Shown: positions 60,377-64,000 of the stretch, in pieces
How the letters are laid out: the number at the start of each line of letters is the position of its first letter
Position numbering within the stretch: the stretch's first letter is position 1
Assembly: GCF_035989305.1 (NCBI RefSeq)
Contig: NZ_CP108514.1
Coordinates: 6,862,501-6,926,500, forward strand
Direction: 5' to 3'
Source: Streptomyces sp. NBC_01233
Lineage (GTDB): Bacteria > Actinomycetota > Actinomycetes > Streptomycetales > Streptomycetaceae
DNA: 64,000 bases
The notes under the pieces: generated by a model
The model's input: only the letters and a program-made list of their open reading frames with translations
What the model was told of the DNA's origin: nothing
The model's database searches: none
Translations under genes and position numbers: made by a program

Positions 60377-61183
60377 ATGCCGACGGGTCAGAAGACGACG
60401 CAGGACACCGGGAACCAACCGGAGGAGAAGAAGCTCGACCTGAGTGCGGCGCAGGTCGCCGGCTCCTCCCTCGCCACCGTCGCGGCGGCCCTGCTCGCCT
60501 CGAAGATGGGCGTCTACGGGACCATCCTCGGGGCCGGTGTGGTCAGCGTCGTCGCCACCGCCGGCGGCCCCGTCATCCAGCACTTCTTCCGGCGTGCCGG
60601 CGACCAGCTGCGCGCGAGCGCCCGGCCCGGCGACCGTCAGGTGCCGCTGCCCCGCGAGGAGCGGGAGCCGGCCGACGTCATGACGGCACCGCACGCGGCG
60701 GCGCCCGCCGGAGAGTTCGGCGAGGAGTTCGGCGAGGCCACCGTGCACGGCACCCGGGTACGGGGCTGGAAGCGCACCGCGGTGGCCTCCGGAGCGGCGT
60801 TCGTCCTCGCCATCGGCGGCCTCGGCACCTACGAGGCGATGGCCGGCACCTCCGTCAGCAGCGACGGCGGCACGCTCTTCTCCGGCGGCACCCGCACGGC
60901 GGGCCAGGACCGGCCGTCGGCGCCCCGGGACGAGCCGGCGGGCGGCGGGAAGGGCGGGAGGGCCCCCGGGTCCGGGACCTCCCCGGGCTCCCCCCGGCCG
61001 CCCGGCGGTCCGAGCCCGGGCACGGGCCGGGGTCCGAGCCCCGACCCGAGCTCCTCAGGCTCCGGGGAGCAGACGCCCGGCCCCTCCCCGTCGAAGCGGA
61101 CGCCGACGCCGACCCCCGCTCCGCCGACCCCGCCGCCGAGCGCTGACCCGTCGACACCGGCGGCGCGGCAGAGCACCCCCTGA
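60377..61183 (+). CDS. Unknown membrane-associated protein with Pro/Ser-rich C-terminus
   Basis: 268 residues. Hydrophobic segments at about 30-65 (VAGSSLATVAAALLASKMGVYGTILGAGVVSVVATAGG) and 138-155 (RTAVASGAAFVLAIGGLGTYEAMAG); a long Pro/Gly/Ser-rich tail from about 175 to the end (PSPGTGRGPSPDPSSSGSGEQTPGPSPSKRTP). The layout (soluble N-terminus, membrane helices, extracytoplasmic low-complexity tail) suggests a cell-envelope protein. I do not recognise the family. Confidence 0.7.
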   Translation: MPTGQKTTQDTGNQPEEKKLDLSAAQVAGSSLATVAAALLASKMGVYGTILGAGVVSVVATAGGPVIQHFFRRAGDQLRASARPGDRQVPLPREEREPADVMTAPHAAAPAGEFGEEFGEATVHGTRVRGWKRTAVASGAAFVLAIGGLGTYEAMAGTSVSSDGGTLFSGGTRTAGQDRPSAPRDEPAGGGKGGRAPGSGTSPGSPRPPGGPSPGTGRGPSPDPSSSGSGEQTPGPSPSKRTPTPTPAPPTPPPSADPSTPAARQSTP

Positions 61184-61207
61184 CCCCACGTGACGTCGGC
61201 CGGGACC

Positions 61208-62554
61208 TCAGGCGCCCAGGACCCGCCGCAGGTAGTCGTTGCCGAAGACCCGGTCCGGGTCGAGCCGGTCCCGCAGCGCGGTGAACTCGCCGAAGCGCGG
61301 ATAGACCTGCGCGAAGTACTCCGCGTCCCGCGTGTGCACCTTGCCCCAGTGCGGCCGCCCGCCGTGCGCGGTGAAGATGCGCTCGGCCGCGGTGAAGTAG
61401 GCCTGGTAGGGCGTGCCCTTGTACATGTGCACCGCGATGTACGCCGTCTCGCGCCCCGAGGCCGTCGACAGCGCGATGTCGTCCGCCGGAGCCGTGCGCA
61501 CCTCCACCGGGAAGCTGATCCGAAGCCGCGAGCGGTCGACCATCGCGCGCAGCTCCCGCAGCGCCTCGACCACCTGCTCGCGCGGGAGGGCGTACTCCAT
61601 CTCGACGAACCGCACCCGGCGCGGGCTGGTGAACACCTTGTACGGGATGTCCGTGTACGTACGCGCCGACAGGGCGCGGCTGGCCACGCGGGCGATGGAG
61701 GGGATGGTGGCGGGGACCGCGCGGCCCACCGAGTTCACCACCTGGAAGAGGCCGTTGGAGAGCAGCTCGTCCTCGACCCAGGCGCTCACCGGTCCGGGCG
61801 GGGCGGCGGGGCCCTGGCTGCGGTTGTTCCGCTTGGTGTTGCAGTTGCCGGTGTGCGGGAACCAGTAGAACTCGAAGTGCTCGTTCTCCGCGAAGTGCTC
61901 CTCGAACTCGGCCGTCACCCGGTCGAAGCCCATGGGCTCCTCACGGGCGGTCAGGAAGAAGAGCGGCTCCACGGCGAAGGTGATCGCGGTGACGATGCCG
62001 AGCGCGCCGATGCCGATCCGGGCGGCCGCGAGGACCGCGCGCTCCTCGTCGGTCCCGTTCTCCGAGCACGTCAGCAGGCGGCCGTCGGCGGTGACCAGTT
62101 CCAGGCCGCGGATCTGGGCGGCGATGGAGGCCGAGTCGCGGCCGGTGCCGTGGGTGCCCGTGCTGGTCGCGCCGGAGACCGTCTGCTCCATGATGTCGCC
62201 CATGTTGGTCAGCGACAGGCCCTCCCGGGCCAGGGCCCGGTTCAGGTCCTTGAGGACCGTGCCCGCCTCCACCGTGACGGTGCCGGCGGCCCGGTCGATG
62301 GCCCGGATCCCGGCCAGGGCCTGGGGGCGTACCAGCACCCCGTCGGTCGCGGCGGCCGCGGTGAAGGAGTGGCCGGTGCCGACCGCCTTCACCCGCAGCC
62401 CCTCTTCGGCGGCCCGGCGGACCGTCTCCTGGAGCTCGCCGACCGAGGCCGGCGTCACCACGCGGACGGGCGTGGCGGTGACGGTCCCTGCCCAGTTATG
62501 CCACGTGGTGGTCGGCCTGCTGTTCCCTGCTGTCCCCGCTGTCGCCGTCGCCAT
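61208..62554 (-). CDS. D-arabinono-1,4-lactone oxidase-like flavoprotein
   Basis: 448 residues. FAD-linked VAO/ALO family: covalent-FAD His H62 in VKAVGTGHSFTAAA, FAD loops EQTVSGATSTGTHGTGRDSASIAAQIRGLELV and GALGIVTAITFAVEPL; C-terminal ALO domain with the diagnostic RPHWGKVHTRDAEYF and RLDPDRVFGNDYLRRVLG. Oxidises a sugar-1,4-lactone (or similar alditol). Stop-proximal end is complete. It overlaps the MFS gene upstream on the same strand by 59 bp, so the two are probably cotranscribed. Confidence 0.92.
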   Translation of the reverse strand: MATATAGTAGNSRPTTTWHNWAGTVTATPVRVVTPASVGELQETVRRAAEEGLRVKAVGTGHSFTAAAATDGVLVRPQALAGIRAIDRAAGTVTVEAGTVLKDLNRALAREGLSLTNMGDIMEQTVSGATSTGTHGTGRDSASIAAQIRGLELVTADGRLLTCSENGTDEERAVLAAARIGIGALGIVTAITFAVEPLFFLTAREEPMGFDRVTAEFEEHFAENEHFEFYWFPHTGNCNTKRNNRSQGPAAPPGPVSAWVEDELLSNGLFQVVNSVGRAVPATIPSIARVASRALSARTYTDIPYKVFTSPRRVRFVEMEYALPREQVVEALRELRAMVDRSRLRISFPVEVRTAPADDIALSTASGRETAYIAVHMYKGTPYQAYFTAAERIFTAHGGRPHWGKVHTRDAEYFAQVYPRFGEFTALRDRLDPDRVFGNDYLRRVLGA

Positions 62555-63761
62555 CGCTAGAGGGCTCCTCCCCTTGCGCCGGCCTCGTCAGCCGGCGGTA
62601 TCCCGCGAACGCCACCGCCGCCGCGGCCACCCCCGCCGAGATGGAGACGACGTACCCGGTCCGCGCGCCGGCCGCGTCCACGACCCAGCCGGTCACGGAG
62701 GACCCGAGCGCGATGCCGACCGCGAGGCCGGTGCTGATCCAGGTCATGCCCTCGGTCAGCTTCGCGTGTGGTACGTGCGCCTCGATCAGGGCCATCGTGG
62801 TGATCATCGTGGGAGCGATGGCGAGGCCCGAGACGAAGAGCGCCACGGCCAGAATCGGAAGGTTCCCGGCCAGTAGGAGGGGGATCATAGTCACGGCCAT
62901 CGCACATACGCCCAGTACCCAACGGCGTTCTGTCCGGCCCTTGAGATGCAGAAGGCCGAACACGATGCCGGCCAGACAGGAACCGAGTGCCCAGACGGCC
63001 AGGATGAAGCTCGCCGAGGACTTGCTGCCCTGCTCCTCCGCGAAGGCCAGGGTGGCCACGTCGATGGAGCCGAAGATCGCGCCGGTCGCCACGAACGTGG
63101 CGGTCAGCACCTGCAGGCCCGGCGAACGCAGGGCCGAGGTGCGTTCCACGCTCTTGTCGCGCGGGTGAGGCGCGGGCTCGGTGGAGCTCTGGGCGGTGAG
63201 CAGCCACACGCCGACCATCAGGCAGACGGCGGCGATCAGCGGCCCTGCCTCCGGAAACCAGGTGGTGGACAGTCCGATGGCGAGGATCGGGCCGAAGATG
63301 AAGCAGACCTCGTCCACCACCGACTCGAAGGAGTACGCGGTGTGCAGCTCGCGCGGGGAGTCCCGGTAGATGACGGTCCAGCGGGCACGGACCATCGAGC
63401 CGACGCTGGGCACGCAGCCGGCGATCGCGGCGCAGACGAAGAGCGTCCAGTCCGGCAGGCCGTTCGCGGCCGCCAGCAGCAGTCCGGTGACCGCTGCCAC
63501 GGAGATGAGGGTCGCGGGGCGCAGGACGCGGCGCTGGCCGTACTGGTCCACGAGCCGGGAGACCTGGGGTCCGACGACCGCGGCGGCGAGCGCCAGCGTG
63601 CCGGTGAGCGCGCTGGCCATGGCGTAGCGACCGGTGATCTCGGAGATCATCGTGAGGATGCCCACGCCGACCATGGAGATCGGCAGCCGGCCTATGAGGC
63701 CGGCGGCGCTGAACCCTTTGGTGCCGGGGGCCGCGAATATGGCGCGATAGGGACTGGGCAA
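62496..63761 (-). CDS. Major facilitator superfamily permease
   Basis: 421 residues, 12 predicted helices (e.g. GVGILTMISEITGRYAMASALTGTLALAAAVVG; LTATFVATGAIFGSIDVATLAFA). The MFS A-motif region is VDQYGQRRVLRPA. Start: TTG 63761, with GGAGGG ending 3-4 nt before it (GGAGGGCCCTTG). The C-terminal 59 bp overlap the oxidase start, ending in a His-rich tail (REQQADHHVA). Substrate unknown; cotranscription with the lactone oxidase suggests a sugar or its derivative. Confidence 0.9.
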   Translation of the reverse strand: MPSPYRAIFAAPGTKGFSAAGLIGRLPISMVGVGILTMISEITGRYAMASALTGTLALAAAVVGPQVSRLVDQYGQRRVLRPATLISVAAVTGLLLAAANGLPDWTLFVCAAIAGCVPSVGSMVRARWTVIYRDSPRELHTAYSFESVVDEVCFIFGPILAIGLSTTWFPEAGPLIAAVCLMVGVWLLTAQSSTEPAPHPRDKSVERTSALRSPGLQVLTATFVATGAIFGSIDVATLAFAEEQGSKSSASFILAVWALGSCLAGIVFGLLHLKGRTERRWVLGVCAMAVTMIPLLLAGNLPILAVALFVSGLAIAPTMITTMALIEAHVPHAKLTEGMTWISTGLAVGIALGSSVTGWVVDAAGARTGYVVSISAGVAAAAVAFAGYRRLTRPAQGEEPSSDGDGDSGDSREQQADHHVA

Positions 63762-63848
63762 GGGCCCTCCGTAAGGGACGTCGTGGGCCCATACAGGTTA
63801 CGACCGCTTACAGGGCACCCGCACGGGGAAGGTTCCGGATTCAGGAAC

Positions 63849-63862
63849 TTAGGTTCACCTTA
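63849..63862. promoter_or_regulatory. Iron-box-like sequence TTAGGTTCACCTTA
   Basis: Matches 12 of 14 positions of the right part of the actinobacterial iron box (TTAGGTTAGGCTCACCTAA); over the 19-mer I count 13. It lies in the 172-bp divergent region between the MFS gene and the presumed ferrochelatase gene. Could be a DmdR1/IdeR site linking heme synthesis to iron. Confidence 0.4.
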
Positions 63863-63933
63863 CCCATGCTGCGGGGGTCGGTCGTGGCCGGGCCGCTTCT
63901 CTCCGCGGGACGCCGGGTGGCAGGATTCGATGC

Positions 63934-64000
63934 ATGTCAGACCAGCTCCTCCCGCCCGCCGGCGGGTCCGCCGCCCCGTACGACGCCCTCCTGCTGCTCT
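63934..64000 (+). CDS. hemH: Ferrochelatase, N-terminal start only
   Basis: ATG 63934 opens MSDQLLPPAGGSAAPYDALLLL and runs off the window. The sequence PYDALLLLSFGGP is the typical actinobacterial ferrochelatase start, and hemH follows this MFS gene in S. coelicolor as I recall. Inserts iron into (copro)porphyrin. Only 22 residues are seen. Confidence 0.6.
   Translation, partial: MSDQLLPPAGGSAAPYDALLLL

Noticed and set aside
60057..60443. Small genes in the sepH/membrane-protein gap
   Set aside because: Overlapping ORFs in several frames with no ribosome site or conserved-looking sequence.

Overview
The window is chromosomal DNA from a high-GC actinomycete, almost certainly a Streptomyces. 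Frame-consistent GC-rich codon use, GTG/TTG starts, leaderless starts, the principal sigma factor HrdB with its Lys/Ala-rich N-terminus, SepH and a c-di-AMP riboswitch before an M23 peptidase all point that way. The gene order (rnhB, recQ, hrdB, parE, citrate synthase pair, parC, ptsH, pat-like acetyltransferase, sepH, MFS, hemH) is, from memory, that of the S. coelicolor core chromosome around hrdB (SCO5820).

Layout. 1-5.8 kb: an MFS efflux gene (partial) and its likely TetR regulator are divergent, but three insertion sequences (IS1380, and an IS4 broken by a nested IS256) sit between them. 5.9-17.2 kb: RNase HII, unknown proteins, a RecQ-phosphoribosyltransferase fusion, a DUF4192 protein, a glycogen-debranching-like protein, a Nudix/NrtR-type regulator and an ABC ATPase-permease fusion. 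17.4-25.9 kb: a FadR-type regulator, hrdB, a secreted trypsin-like protease, a DUF7455 protein, parE, then an IS110 element inserted between parE and a terminator-like hairpin. 25.9-34.9 kb: monocarboxylate symporter pair (DUF485 plus SSS), a CitA/CitB-type two-component system, two divergent citrate synthase-like genes, a COG0523 GTPase and an alpha/beta hydrolase. 34.9-45.2 kb: a coiled-coil/Mrr/TerD protein, parC, an M16 peptidase pair, a c-di-AMP riboswitch and M23 peptidase, a GntR regulator and HPr. 45.4-50.1 kb: a Pat-like acetyltransferase, DUF5998 and an alkaline-phosphatase-superfamily enzyme. 55-64 kb: serine hydrolase, VOC protein, sulfurtransferase, sepH, an unknown membrane protein, a sugar-lactone oxidase, an MFS permease and the start of hemH.

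The most unusual segment is about 50.19-54.28 kb. The resident thymidine kinase gene (tdk) is cut at its Walker A codons. Its first 50 bp lie at 50140-50189 and the rest at about 54271-54879. The 4.1 kb between them carries a complete second tdk that starts with differently spelled codons, a WYL-type regulator and a divergent VOC protein around a large palindrome, and a 499-residue protein. That protein joins a C5-cytosine-methyltransferase-like domain, which has lost its catalytic motifs, to an Mrr-type nuclease domain. I read this as a small integrase-less defence island that has replaced the gene it interrupted. The function and mobility are inference; the split gene, the intact replacement and the motif losses are visible directly.

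Circuits suggested by the layout: DUF485/SSS symporter next to a carboxylate-sensing kinase/regulator and citrate synthase-like enzymes (uptake and use of organic acids); parE plus parC (topoisomerase IV); DUF5998-phosphatase-tdk as a tight operon whose last gene was invaded.
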